A DNA stretch of 64,000 nt, from contig NC_089733.1 in the NCBI RefSeq assembly GCF_035083965.1, positions 255,501-319,500 on the forward strand, in the 5' to 3' direction. The position numbers and the translations under genes were made by a program. Origin of the DNA: Branchiostoma lanceolatum. Lineage: Eukaryota > Chordata > Leptocardii > Amphioxiformes > Branchiostomatidae. Positions within the stretch are counted from its first letter, which is position 1. Each line of letters opens with the position of its first letter. The notes under the pieces are model-generated. The model worked only from the letters and a program-made list of their open reading frames with translations, was not told the origin of the DNA and ran no database searches. Positions 1-15,200 of the stretch are shown one piece after another.

Positions 1-76
1 GAAACTGACATTCGGCGTGTTTCATCAATAGTTCATGCAAATCACGAAAATAAGGTGTACATTAAATATATCTTAC

Positions 77-234
77 ATTTCATCCGTTTGCAAGTCCCTC
101 ACAGTGATGTCCCTCAGAAACCATGAAGCTTTGTCAGCGCCGGCATTGTCGTGCCAGATATGCAGCAGTTCCAGATGTCCTAGAGACGTCTTTAATGGCA
201 TGATGACGTCATGGATACCACCTCGCACTAAAGA
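77..234 (-). CDS. PLAT/LH2 domain, second part
   Basis: 158 nt, phase 0 to 2: [27 protein letters not shown] and [11 protein letters not shown], the diagnostic PLAT C-terminal strands. Ends at a GTAAGA donor; the remaining TM and channel exons are outside the window. Confidence 0.92.
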
Positions 235-3200
235 CTGTGAAAATACATGGAAGTAGAGTTAACAACATTTTAGGATGTTAGATTGATAACTGAATAAGGT
301 TTAGTCATCAGGCTACAACAGAGTATAAAAAGGTGGCTTTTAATGGAATCCTAAAAAAAAGAGAACACAAACACATTAGATAAGGTCCAAAGCCATGCAG
401 AGTTTTAACAGTATATCACACTACAATGGTTGACGCTTACCTCTCCGGACGGGTTCATCATCTTGACCGTGGTTTTGCTCTCTGATCCGAACACTTGGAA
501 CCCGATTCGTGCCGAGGTGCCAGCAGCAAACATGGAGCCGGTGGTGACGGTGATCTGGTACAGATAGGGGGCTGGCATTCTATCCGGGGGGAGGACTGAC
601 AGCAACGGTAACTGCTTCTTACTGACGGGAGTTGCTGATTTGTCAGTCTTCTGTTCATTGCACAAAACAAAATGGAATAAAAGAATGATATCACTGGAAG
701 AAAGCTATAGTTAACGAATATGCTAATGTGACGTTGGGATTATGCAATTACACGATGTCATTGACGCTGTCAATGTGAAAAAATAATACTCACTCGAAGA
801 CGTTTAAAATCTAGGTTGAACATAATCATCAATAGGAGGTAGAGAGCCCATTCGCTAATAACGGCGTAGAAAACAAGGCTGTTGTCATTCAGGATGTTGC
901 GATCTTTGAAGATGTTGTCAAAATTAATAGAATTTGGAAGGACGTGCAAGGAGCCACCAATAACAGCCTTCGGCCATGGAACGTTACAGTTACATCTGAT
1001 GGTAGTATCTGATAGATTCACGTGGACCTGTTGACAACAAAGCATAACACAAGCATGTAAGGTAGTTTTCAGAAGTAGATTTCAAGATATATGTTTTTTT
1101 TCTTTAACAAGACCTTAACGAAGAATTGCAAGTGCTCACTTCATGCTTAGAGTTGCTTTTCTATATATTATGAACTAACGTTACCAAACTCTTCAAAAAA
1201 GTAGTAGTGAACAATGCAACTGAATACTGTTTTTGAAAAATGAGTACACAACTATTTATTCTACATGGGTCAAAAATTTGAGCCTTACCCCACAGTCTCC
1301 GTCTTGCCACTTCTCTGAAGTGTGATTCCAAATAAGGCAGTTCGCTGTTGATGCCTGAAATGCGTAATCGGTGGGTAAAGGTGCAGTCTGTAGACGAGTA
1401 GGAGACTCTGCAAAGATATTGAGTCAACGTTTACTAACCCAACAGTTAAAAACAATTGCATTATAATGTTTTAGTTAAAGTTTAAGTCCTTCCCGCACCA
1501 AATGGCGAGTAGGGCTGAGCCCATGCTGTATAACATGTATAGCAACTGTGCAGTGTGCAATGTCGCGACTCGTTTACGCATTCTTGTTTTGATATTGAGT
1601 ATTTTGCGTTACACCGAATGTCGATCATTTCGGCTGAGCAATTCAGATTCAGATGATATGTTTGAGAAATGACCTGATTTCTGTATTCCAACAAAAAGTT
1701 TCCCCCGCCGCCTTTTTACATTAGGAGTGAATGTTCGCAAGCTGTTTGTGCCTCGATGCCAAGCCAGAAAAACGTCTTCCTCCTTAACTATCATCATGTC
1801 ATCATACAGCTCCTCCGTTGGTGGCGAGTCGTAACGGAAGAACAGATGAAAGGCGACGGCATGATCCCACCAAGCCAACTGCATCACCATGGCAGGGGTA
1901 TCAGCTGGTACGTCAAACGCATAGAAATTCATAGTCACGTTTATGTTCTGTCCAACACCGTTTGCAAACAATGTCCCAACAAGACCACGGTCCTGAAGGT
2001 CCCGTTTCTGACGCCTTGGAGGTTCAATTGATCCGAATGCGATAGGAATCGATATGTTCAGCTGCATAGAGCAGTTGTCAATGTGTCGAGGTCGTAATAT
2101 AAATATAATCACGGGTGTGGTGACGTTTTCCCCTAAGGTAGACACGTTCCAAGAAAACAGGTTCTTCTCCATAATGGCCATCTTAAACAGAAAACGACAA
2201 GACACTTGAATGGTCTTGCGTTAAGATAATAACAAATCTGTCTACGAACTTGGTAATGACATTGCAAATCATGCAGCTAATATCAAGACCCCCATTACCC
2301 GTTAGCCCCGAATGAAAGCGTATACTACATTGTCCTTAATGTTAAATGTCACCAGATTGGATCAGTATTCATACTTACTTGTTGCTTGATGTTACTCAGT
2401 ATTCATATTGCTGTTTAATCTGTATCTATAAACCACTATACAAAGTACTCCTCATGATAGATAATGTTCTATTACTCTTTATTTCTATATTAATATCATC
2501 CGTTGTACGTTTTATTAGCAATCTATCACTATCCATTGTTTCATTTTGCTCAATACTTACCAAACGTAGAGTGCATGAAATGCAAATGTAGAAATTGGCT
2601 AATAATGCATAGAAACGTCAGGACAGCTAACGTACTTACTTTAGCATCTGTATCGCCATCTGCAGCACAATTTGTGGGAGATCCTGACACGTTAACTTGA
2701 CCACCATGAAGTGCCAATGTATTCTTCCCAGTCGCCTTTTTCACTGTGACAATGACATCGTCGCTTTCAAATATCTTCGTATAGTCTCCGGTGTCTGGCA
2801 ACATGGCCAGAAGGCTATCTGCTGTTAGTTCCATAGCTTCCACTAAAGACAGTCCTGCTTTACGAAGCTGTACGTTGAATAAAAATTCACGTGTGTTGCA
2901 ACAATTTACAGTGCCATATGTAAATCTTAACGATAATGCAAACTGATTAAGCTGCCATGCTGGCAAAGGTACTTTTACTACCCTACTGTACTTCTGCCAC
3001 TTTATGTTCACAATAAAAAATGAATTGAATTGAAAGAGGTTATTGGGTTGTTATGCATTTAGTTCTCATGCTATATGATCTAATCTCAGAACAATGCTGA
3101 CTGATCTGACTACCCTCAGTGTTGTAGTGCGAAAAGTAAGATGAAAGGAATGTAAGGTTTACAACTGACCTGCTGCACATATTTCCATTGCTGGTCTTTA

Positions 3201-6200
3201 ATGTTCTTTAGCTGTTGTTTTGGAGACACGTCGAACAAGTTGACATTGACGACATCGTTTTCAAACAGGGACAAAGTGGTATCAAGAAGGGTAGAGTTTC
3301 CCGCGGGGAGCATTTGAATTAAACAGGACACGGTGTGTGCTACGGCTGAAACAGTTTAGGACCATAGTCAGTATTGGTGGATGCATGAAGCTACATTCAG
3401 CGATCATGATGATGATAAGTGCATAAAGGATTAAGTATTTATAGCCAGATTATATTGGGAAAACAATAAAAAACAAGGTTAAGAAAGTATTCTGTGTTGC
3501 CCAGCAGCTCATATCATGTTGTATTTGACTTCGAATTCAGACTTGTCATTAAGTACTAGGCAAACGCTTACGTGATAATTTATAAATTAATACAAAAGAT
3601 GAAATCACTTTAAAACTATCGTTGAAAATTACATACATGTTGGGAGAAATATTACAACATTTTCAAGATATATGCAACCCTTCTAGATATGTACCTTTAT
3701 TCAATATCTCCATCGTTGAGAGTGTTGCACCTTGAGATGATCTTATGAGTTTCGAAGACTTGCTCAGCATAAATATGCCCTCCTCCTGTTTGGAAATTAG
3801 GCAAAGATTATACCCGTTAGTGCAATTATTTGGGAATATTACTTGACATTGTAAGAAAGAGTGTCTATCTGTATGTCCGAGACAGAATGATTAAGACATA
3901 ACAACGTCCAGTTTAGCAACATTAAAAGCAGCAAAAAAAACACTAAAACGTGTCTTTTGTTTTGCCGACTCATATGCACAAACAAACTATTACAAACTAT
4001 CAGAAAGATCCAACAATCTACTGAGGTATTCTGTTCACAGACACACAAAATACACCTAGATCAGAAAGCATAAACTCTCTCGGAAATGTACATGCAGTGT
4101 TTCAAATCTGTAACACTACCCTACCCATTCTGAGGGGAATCCGGTAGGTGATAATTGTGTCGCATCGAGCTGGAGTAAACTGTTAACCACTGTAACAATC
4201 GCAATCACAAGTTCTGAGCACGTTCTTACTCCAAGTGGTCGGTTCAGTTGATCTTTTAGATGTTGCAGCTACGCACATGGGAGAAAATATATTTTCATTC
4301 TTATTTGTACTTGTTGAATATTTCACAAGTGAACAAACAATATTTGTTATCTGAAAAGAGTTTTCTTCGGTATACAACCCTATTTTATTACGACAATTCC
4401 ACCCTGCACACATACAGAATTTTCTTTAAGCCCTGATGAAGACGACAGACTGGTCTGCAGAAGAATGAAATAGAGTTGTGCCCCGAAGAGAAATAATTTC
4501 AATTGATTTACTAACCTGATAAAACTATTTACGGAAAATTAGTCTTTGCCTATAATGAAAAACAAGAGAAAACTGCAAGAAAATATATTATTACCGCTTG
4601 GAGATGACTAAGCCTTCTGCCAGGAGTGGGAAAATTTCCTTCGCCACTGCCTTGAACTAAAAGGAAAAAAATTCAACCATGTGGAATATGAGTAGTGCTT
4701 CTCAACCTTACATCTTGTATAGAAAGGAACAGGGTAAAATACTAAAAGCGTGAAAAGACACGTTCTACGCTTAGAATGAAGCTCTGATTGGTGCCTAGAC
4801 GATTAATTTATAGATATTAAGATTTGTCACTGCAGATCGGGACCCTTTATTTGGACAATGTTTGCTTTACACATACCGTTTGATGTTGTCGACACTGTCT
4901 GAATGACAGTTGTTAGTTCAAGATCTGCAAAACGAGAACATATTCGTATCACTGGTACATATAAGTTGAGTTTATTTAAAATATTGATTTAATAGTAGGT
5001 TTCGAAGTAAGTGTATGGTTGTGGTATGTAAAACGTTGCCTCTAAAATGGAGATATATTTTATTTCTTGACATAGATCATGCATATCGTGGCACCTGAAA
5101 ACTGTTAATTGATGATGAATGCATAAGGCAAAAGTGTGTTCCTCAGCCTAACCTGTCGTGGTAGTCAATGATGTTAGCTCCAGCTTCTCCAACCTAAATG
5201 TTGCTGGTATTGCTGTGATATCTGTAACGAAAACATACTTCGTTTTTCAGAAAAAGTAGGCTTGCACGAAATCCTCTAAAGCCCATGTCTCACTGGACTG
5301 CGGTACGTTGATATATTACTTCAACAGAATAAATCTCGCCTTCTGGCGGTCATTTTATGACCTGTTTGTGACCAATAAGGGGCCAATATTGGAGTCTACT
5401 TCGCGGCTAGGTCGGTGCATTTTGACACTTGAGTTTTCGTCATCTCAAGTGGCACATTGATGGCGATAGGGTGGTAGTTTGGCGTTTGTGCGCGGCACGT
5501 TGGCGGTAGTCACTCGCAAGCTGCCGCCAGCGTGCCGCAGTCCAGTGAGATAGGGGCTTAAGCAAACTAACAACTGTCTGAAAGCGGCCACTCTAATAGA
5601 AGTGATTTTCAATATGATGATTAGGAAACTTAATGGCATCGTCCAAAAGCGTTAAGTCGGTCAAATACATGCTTAGGCCATGTTCATTTGAATATATGGA
5701 TGATATCCGCGCGCGCATCAATTTTCGTTCTTTTCCAAAGAAAAAAAGTTTTCTACCATACTGTAAATTGTACAAAGCAGCTACAAAATGGGCAAATAAA
5801 TGCCGTAAATTGCAAAAATATATTTTTGAAATCAAAAACTGATGTCTAGAATGCCAAACTCAAAGAAGAGGACGGGAAAGACCAAACATGAAAAATCCAT
5901 TATTTGGTATACTATTCTGTGTGTTTGGTCATTTGTTCAACCTTCTTGACCACGTAGATTTCATAAGGAAGGCAACTTTTTTTTTTGGGGGGGGGACTTT
6001 TTTTATCCGCACGCTCGCATCAGTTTTAGGGTTTCAAGAGGATGCCATCAATATAATCAAATCAACATGGCCTTAACAAAGTTACAAATTTAGGATATCA
6101 ATCTGCAAAAACATGCTTTTGTATCAATATCGTCCAGTCCGAATTTACATATTTTAGCCGTTACAACCTTCTATCTTAGGAAGTGTGCCCAAGTCTTCGA

Positions 6201-9200
6201 GCCAAAACGTGTTGGCCCTGAGCTTTAATTCCAGCCTAGCTGTCGTTTTCGGTGCAGCGTCTGTTGTAATAATTAACTCTGATGATGCTGACACCGACGG
6301 CGTTGGGTCTTCTATATCTTTGTCGTCGTCTGAAAACAAACAAGCAAAACTATAGTAGACTTTTATGAACTATTAAGATCTTGTAGCAGGATGATCAACG
6401 TAACACAGTCATAGAAATTAGATCTTTTCTTGTTAAAGTGGTGGAACTTTGTCCTCGCTTGAATTCGATCTGGGCACTGGGAAATGCACAAATATGTCCA
6501 AAAAAAGATTTTCAACATACCAGTGCTACCAGAGATCGCAGTTTTCACACTACGTCCATACATGCTGACGGCTGCAATCCGGATGATGTAATTCATCATA
6601 GGGACGAGTTTTGTTATGTTGAAGCCCGTTACGACAGCAGAAATGCTGCAATGAAACACACGTCTAAAGTACATCTAAACCAAGAATGATGGATCATGGA
6701 CGTTGATAACATTCTGTATTACAATACATTATGCAAAAGAAATCAAACAACTGAATAGTGTTTCTTCCAGAATAAGACATTTCACACGACATCCGCTGTC
6801 TTTTGTCACTAAACTGTGAATGAGTCTCTGACGACATTTTTTCATCTACTATAACAGCACGTCCTTGTATGTTGATACCAAGTTTAAAAGTGACCCAATA
6901 TTTTGGTGCATCCAATGTCATGTGATTTCAAAGAACATATTGCACGACTATTTAACGTTAGATTACCAACTTTGGTAATTCTTAAATATGGAGAGCAAAT
7001 GGTAGTTCTTAAGAAAAAATCCAGCCTGGCATCTGAAAAGCTAAGTAAAGTGTATTTCTATTCATATTGTATGATGGCAGTTCGCTCACCTGAAATGTAT
7101 ATTTTCCTGACTCGTAGCTTCGGTTACCGTGAGATCATAGGAGACAATAGGTGCGACAGGTGGCGTCCATACCACATACATCCAGGTGGAGGAAACATTC
7201 TTAATTTTGAAATCAGAGGGAGGATCCGTACCTTTTCAAGGCAACATAGAAGTAATGAATTAGTGAATCAGTGAATAGTCACTACGTTGGTAAATCCCCG
7301 ATTATTAAGGTTCTTTGTACACAACCCTTAAAATATACCTGCCAGCGTTTTGGTAGTCCTGCTGCTATCTTTCTCATTCCACTCTTTATGCTAAAGTCTC
7401 ATTTTTAATCCAGAGCCTGGCCGGGCAGTCTTAAGTATGACATAAAAGACAACAAAAAACACAAAAGTACCAAAAATCATTTAAGAGCATATGTATTCCC
7501 CGATTTGGAAATGGACCCTTAGCATTGGTGACTCTACTTTAACTGGCAGCAAGGAGTAGACGTATAAAACCAGTCAGTATTGACCTTTGAAAGGAATGAA
7601 AAGGACAACTCAAACGTTAGCAGGTAATAGTCATTGATACTGTACAAAGAACGTTGATATTTGGAATTAGTAAATGCTGAACGTGAAGCTTGATATTTCA
7701 TGGTTCGATGTAAAAATGATTTCAAGTAGACAAAATATTCAGATTTAGTATTATTTATTAGTATTGTCAAGATAGAAACTTTATAGACATGACAAAAGTA
7801 TAGAGACTTTCGTGAGGTCTTCTTTAACATCTTTAAACACGTTTACCTGTGGTAGCCGTTGAGTTGATTGTTTCACTCCGCCCGAACCGACTGACCGCCG
7901 TCAAACTGATGGTGTATTGAGTAGCAGGGACTAGTCCTTGTAGCCAATAGTTACCGACGTTACCAGTGAGGGAGACAAAACTGAGAGATCGTCGTTTCCT
8001 GCCATGCTCTACGCCTCTGTATGACAGTTGGTATTCCAACAGTTTGGCAACTGGTGGGATCCAGGACAGAACCAAGCTGTTGTACCTGATGTCGTCCACT
8101 AACAACTGCCGTGGAGGGTCGGTATCTGTTTAAATGTAAAATATAATATTGTTCTTTTATCCAAGTAAAAAGGCGAGGCAGTCATATACTCCATTGAGGC
8201 GAAGAATGATATGTTCTTTGAAGCTGCTAGTAGTAGTACAAGACGTAGTACAGCTTCAGTACGGCTTACTGCTCTCCTAAATACGTGTTTGGCTCTTTGA
8301 CTTGTAGAATTTACTAATAGATTTGCTAGATAGTAAATGGGTATTTATAAATTGATCATAATTTTATATCATGCATATGATATCTAATGTTACCTGTTAT
8401 GATGGTCAAGCTTGCTTTTGGTCCCTCGGCGTAGGGACTGATGCATGTTAATGCCACCACGTACTCGGTAGCAGGAGTTAGAGAAGTGAAGGCGGTCGAA
8501 GTCGTTGAGTCAATCAGATACTGTGTGAAAAGATTGAGCGTGGTCTCCCTGTGTGTCAGGCGCGCCCTGTAGGCAACCACCAGAGCTCCAACAGGCTTCT
8601 GCCATTGAACAACGGTCGAACTCTCTGTGACATGGGTGAGGGTGAAGTTTGCAGGAGGTGGCAGACCTGCAGTTGAAATAGGTTACTAAAAATCTGCATA
8701 TGCTTTTCCTTAAAATTCTTTAGATAAACAGCACCAATGTTCAACGTTTGATTTCTTAATTCATCAGTAGTGCATTACTATGGTTACTACATTACTTTTA
8801 AGACAGACATTTTTGACCAGCAGCCAGTTGTATATTTGCCATGAAACATTTATGGATATAAAACTAATGGTTCCGTCTTTATAATGCAATAGTATAGTCA
8901 CCAGTTATGCACTCTACGCTGGTGTTGGCACTGTCATTCCACAGTCCAAAGGTAAGAACAGTGAGCGAGTACTGTACTCCACTGAATAAGCCAGCTATTG
9001 TAGCATTGGTGTCTTCACGACTCCGGAATGATGTCATCAATGATGGCTGGTAGAATCCTGAACAAAACAAACATGTTCTACTATACTGACTGTCGAATGG
9101 CAAAAAGAATATGATAACTTTATTACACTTTTATTGTATATAAAAGACAAATGTACAACGTATGACAACTCTTATTAATTTAAGAAAATTAAGGACACAC

Positions 9201-12200
9201 AACAACTCTAAAAACACTATGCAGTGTAAGATGTTTGTTAATTTATCATTTATTTCTATATTTGGTACCATCAAACTGATATTGACCAATGCAAATTCAA
9301 TAAAGCAGCAGTATTAGAGTCCATTCCAAGTCACCAAGAGGGTTTTTGAATAATATGTGTAATAATTTTGATTTATTTCTAATAAAAGAATATCTTAGTG
9401 ACTATAGTTCTAATTTTTTTCTAAAAGATTGAATATGAAATTTGAATATGAATTCAAGAAGATAGTATGGAAACATTTACGTTAATGCACAAAAATCTCC
9501 AAATCACCGAAATGATCTTTCACTTTTAGAAATATTAGCAAAAAAATTTAGAAAATTGGAAATAATGGTATAATGGAAATTATCCCCATTAAAGTAGGTG
9601 CTAATCCGGCCCTTCTGTCTGCTTTTATATATCTTTAGATTTCACTGCAGGACACTGGTTGGCCCTTTGTGAAAATCATTCATCCCTATACTTCGCAAGG
9701 AGGTGTGAATTGCTATCTTCCCAGCCCTCTGACCTTTTTATAGAAATGTTACAAATAATGGTATAAAATGGTAAGGAATGATAAATAGTGGTAGAATGCT
9801 GTTACCATAATTTAGAAACTATGGGAAATATCAAATTCAACATCATGAATATTATTTTCTAAGTTTTTAGAAAGCCGTAGAAATTGTTATAAAGTTCAAA
9901 TCATATTCAAATATTTCCAAAGTATCAAATCTCTTACACAAATAATTACAATGAATTGAAAATATTTGTAAATAATAACAACCATTACGGTGACTTGAAA
10001 TAGACTCTAAAAATAAGAAAAAAATGTGAATAACTAACCGGACACAGGAGTGTGCATAATACTGTGACCCTTAATGTAAGCAACCGGCTTGGTCCAGCTT
10101 ACAGAGATGGACGTTGTTGTTGTAGACAAACATGAAATTTGTGACACGGGATCGAATCCTGTGGAGTGAAACATTTATACAAACGGATACTTTTCAATAT
10201 CCTTGTATCCTTGTAGGGACTAGGTAGGTAGGTATGTAGGTATCTGCAATCGCCATGAACATTATGTGTCTTATGACATACAGTGTGTATTTTGCTTGCA
10301 TCTAACTTATGTTAATTGCAAAATATGATCTGGTTATGCCTGTTAGATAAACAAAACAGCAGCACAAAACAAATGGTCAGAAATAATAAACAAGTTATCC
10401 ATGGCACCACGAATGTCGTTTTTAATCTACTAGTAATCTAGAAATGTGCAAAGCCCTTACCGTCACATGCAAGCCGGTCCATACTTAGGTTGTACCCAGT
10501 TGCACAGGAGCAGTTGTAACTACCATTGGCGTTTGTACAGAAGTGCCCACAGCCTCCATTCAAAGTTTCACATTCATCTATATCTAAAAGTAATGAAATT
10601 GAATAAAACAAAATAAAAGACACGTCTTATGGCCCAATGTGAGTGTAAACTAAATTGGTATAATGTGGAATATTGTGTTTTCATGAAAATATCGGAGTTA
10701 TTCAGAAAGCATACTTACCATCACAGACAAACCCGTCCATATTCAGATTGTAGCCGGTACTACAGAAGCACTCAAAACTGCCGATGTTGTTGTTACAAAT
10801 CTGCGCACAGCCGCCATTTATGGTATCACATTCATCTATGTCTGTGAGTGCAATTGCAAGTAAGACAATTTTCGTTAGAGTGTACATGTTGGGCTGTTAT
10901 GCTCTGATAGAGCGGGTAATTTCAGAGACAATAACGACGATGCATATACATTTGAGCTAAATAGTATGTTAATCACCGACTTGTTCGCGAATCTAGACTG
11001 TCTTCTTTGTTGTATAACATGTAGATATTTCAATGATAATACCTTCCCCTAGGCAAATGATATCCTGGATCCTGATATATCAACGAAAATTGCAGACTCC
11101 TGGGGCAAGACTTACAAAACCTTTTTACGTAGCGGTCGGTAAAACTGTACATATAGCAAACCGATAATATGTTGCGTTACATACCACCACATGTAAAACC
11201 GTCGGCATTTAGTGCAAAACCAATGATGCAGGCGCACTGGAAACTCCCTATAGTGTTGTTACACATTTGCTCACAACCACCATTTGCCGCGTGACATTCA
11301 TTGATATCTAAAGAAAAAAAACATTAGCAGTGAAGAAAATAGGACTTTTAGTTATTATAATAATTGTAATGAAACAATAATAACTAAATATACATAATAT
11401 TGCTAATGTAGATGTGTTTTATTAGTGCGGGTAAGACTTCAAAAATAATGACAAAAATACAGAAAAAGATTCCTCACCATCACAGGAAAGCCCATTGCCA
11501 TTTAAGTCATATCCAATTTCGCAAGAACACTGGAAACTTCCGATGGAGTTAGTACAAGTCTGGTCACAGCCGCCGTCTGTCGTGCTGCACTCATTCACGT
11601 CTGTATGATTAAGATAACCGTATGTTATTCCGCGAGTTTTAAAAGCACTCATGGATACTAGAGCTGGAAAATAATCATACAATTTTCCATTCTAATCCAG
11701 AAACAAAAATACAAGGAAGCAAACTATGATCTATCTTACACAGCACATTTATCTGGTTGATTACAAAATGTTTATCAAAGATACGATGCGGTATTCTTAC
11801 CATCACAATAAAGTCTATCGCTGTTTAATCTGTACCCAGCGGAGCAAGAACACTGAAAACTCCCGATGTTGTTTGAGCAGTTCTCCTCACAGCCGCCATT
11901 AGCATAAGAACATTCATCCACATCTGTGAGGAAAAATATGGAGAAAGTACGGTCATACAAAACGCTGTAGAAGTGGGACCTGTCTGGCTCAGTCATAAAT
12001 GGTCATTGAAACGGTTAAACGTGTCTCATTGATTATCCAAATAAGATCGTGATTTGCATGCATTGCATCAGTTTATCACTATTGTATTGTAGATATTTTT
12101 CATTGATTATGCACATGGGGTCATCATTTCCATGATTAGTATCTAGTTAATATGTTCCTCAATTTTTTAGTAACATATGTCACTGTTTAAAATCATATCA

Positions 12201-15200
12201 TCGAGCGCATCGGCTTTATGAAACTAACATAACATAAAACAGCACAAAACATGTACACACAAAAATACATACCGTCACAAGTAAATCCATTACCATTCAG
12301 GATGTAGCCAGCCCCGCAGGAACATTGAAAACTCCCGATGCTGTTCGTACAAGTCTGCTCACAAGCGCCGATAGTAGAAGTACATTCATTCACATCTGTA
12401 TTAATGAATGGGACTAGATATGAAGATTGGAATGGCAAAATGGCAGTATATATAACTTGGTTTTGCATGAAAGTAGCAACTACATGGGCCCCTTAAAAAG
12501 CTAGATGGTTTTGAATGTGAATGTGCGGACTCTCAACATGAAAATGATAAAGATAGGTAAATGTAGTCCCGTAGCCCTTTATAGGCCACAGTGGCAGTGG
12601 GGTTTGTTACCCTCTGTGTCTAGGGCACGGTATTTGAAGACATGGGCCTAACCGTAGGAGCTCAGGTACCAATTTTTACACCAGGGTCGAGTGGGGAAAG
12701 TTGTGTTAAGGGCATTTCCTAAGGGCATGACATGTCAGGACATCTGGGTTCTGGGCCAAACGCCCTAACCGTTACGCCGACACGACGTCACTTACAAAAT
12801 ACAGGACGAACCAATTCAGCTGATTACAAGTGACTCTTACCGTGTATTTTAAGTGGTCGATTGAAATTAGAATTCAAGTAAAACACGATATGATGTCTTT
12901 GAACATTCTATGGTAATTTTTTTAATATCATAATGCAATTATGAAAAAACTGCAGTAGGACAGCTGAAAGTTCAGTATTTTTTTACAAATTTTTTTTGCT
13001 TTAAAAGAACTTGCATGTATCATTATTAACTGTTTGAAAGACTCGAAAGTTCTTATTGAAAAGAATATGATTGCAACCAAGATATCACAGAATAAAAGAC
13101 AAAAATACCGCCACAAGTAAAGCTGTCGCTATTTAGACCATAGCCATCCTGGCACGAGCACTGGAAACTTCCGATAAGATTGATGCACGTTTGGTCGCAA
13201 CCACCATTTCCATTGGAGCATTCGTTGACGTCTGTATATAATAAAGGTGGTTGATTTTATCAACTAGGGTTCGATAACAAAACAAAACAAACTACGCTGC
13301 GGTGACCCCACAGAAGAGATATCAAAGGACAACATCATTATTTGTCAGCCGTTAATCAACCGTATTTCATAATGTTTTGGACCTGTACCCGGCAAATTGA
13401 TCTACATGTATATAACTTTGAATTAAGGAAATATATATAAAATTTTCTCACCGTCACAAAGAAAACCGTTGGCATTCAAGCTATAGCCAGTCCCACAGGA
13501 ACAATAGAAGCTACTGTGAATGTTGGTACAAGTCTGACCACAACCACCATTGGCAGCCGAACATTCGTCCAAATCTGCATTCAAAAACAAATGTGTGTCT
13601 GTTCGTTGTAATGTTTACATTCAGCATGTTGCTGCGTAACAGGCCGTGATAACAGTTGATGTTCTTAGATAAAATTCCACTCGTTTCTAGTTTCACAAAA
13701 ATTTCGTTTATGTTAGCCCAGCGCATATAGCAAAAAGTTAAAGCAGTCATACTCAATTAGCAACGCATAGCAAAGGACAGAGCCAACACATTTCTTTGTC
13801 GCAAGCAATGGAACATTATGTTGTAGACATGTTGTTTTAAAATGCCGAATCTATATTCTCACCATCACAAGTATGACCATCGCCGTTCAATCTGTAGCCA
13901 GTTCCACATGAACACCGGTAGCTGCCGATGATGTTGTTGCAGTTTTCTTGGCAGCCGGCATTTCCAAATATACATTCATCGATTTCTGCATAAAAATATA
14001 CATCAAAAATATAAAAGCTTCCTACAAATCAATTATTTTACTTTCATAACGTACCCGGATTTATTGCAAGCCATAATCAATCCACCTTAAAGGCCTGAGC
14101 TGAACAAAGATTAGAAGAAAAAAGTTTTGGATATATTATAGATAAAACGAATGTCTTTAATAACAACATACCGGTAGTATCATTGAAGAGACACAAATCA
14201 CCTAACTTATATCTTGCAGAACTCCGAATGTGTAGTAGCATATGATGCCTCTTACCGTCACAGGAGTGGCTGTCTACGTTCAAGTTGAATCCAACCACAC
14301 AGGAGCACTGGAAGCTGCCCGCTGTGTTGGTACATGCATGGTCACAGCCACCATTTGCAGCTGAACATTCGTCAATATCTGCAGAGAGGCAACAAGACAA
14401 AAGTCGGTCAACCACGTTACACCAATACGAAATTTTAAGAGATAAATTACATATTTTGTTTATTTATTTATTTACATACTATCAGCTAGCCTTAAGTGGG
14501 TGCAATTATGTTTTAGGAGCCTACCTTCTCTATAAAGCATTAATCTTTAAGTGAAAAGTGGAGACTAAATCTTATAGGGAAATAATCATGGGATTTTGAA
14601 TGTTTTGTTATATAATGTGAAGGTTTAAAATTCGATTGTTTAATTTTAAATATGTTTTCCATACACATGACGAAAACATATCAAGCATTATCTCCGAATA
14701 ATGATATATTTCACATAGAATATTAAACAACTCATAACCATAAATATCCAATGTGAAGATCTATTCCCAATTAACTTACGATTTTTATATGCTAATGAGC
14801 TTATATTTAGTATCAATAAGACCAAATTGCTCGTTTTTTATTGGTTAACATCCTACCGTTGCATGACGGGACGTTACTGCTCCAGGTGCGGTCTGCCTGA
14901 CAGGTAGAACTGGAGTCTCCTTCCAGATCATATCCTGAGTCACACGTGAACGTCACCACGTCCAGGTAGAAGTTGGAGCCGCTCGATACACCATTTGCAG
15001 GAGGTGGCAGCACAGGACACTGAATACCTGGAATGAATTTCATTAAAAGCTGTGTCAATGACAAAAAATCGGGGAGACTGGAGAAATACTTTTAACAATC
15101 ATTTCCCTTGCAGTAAAAGTGTACCCATAACAGGATACTTTTAAAAAGAGATATTAATAAAGACTTTCAATCAGTCGAGACTTCTGATATATATATAAGA

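Noticed and set aside
1609-1673. Extension of the large GAIN-region exon to the stop at 1609
   Set aside because: The frame stays open by chance past 1674; ending at 1674 gives phase 1, which the GPS exon requires.
4431-4475. ctgatgaagacgacagac... as a further hammerhead
   Set aside because: The CTGATGA box and a stem are present, but there is no correctly placed GAAA plus cleavage triplet; at best a decayed copy.
6903-7274. 123-codon plus-strand ORF
   Set aside because: Antisense shadow of FN3 domain 4 exon; the minus-strand reading has FN3 motifs and splice sites.
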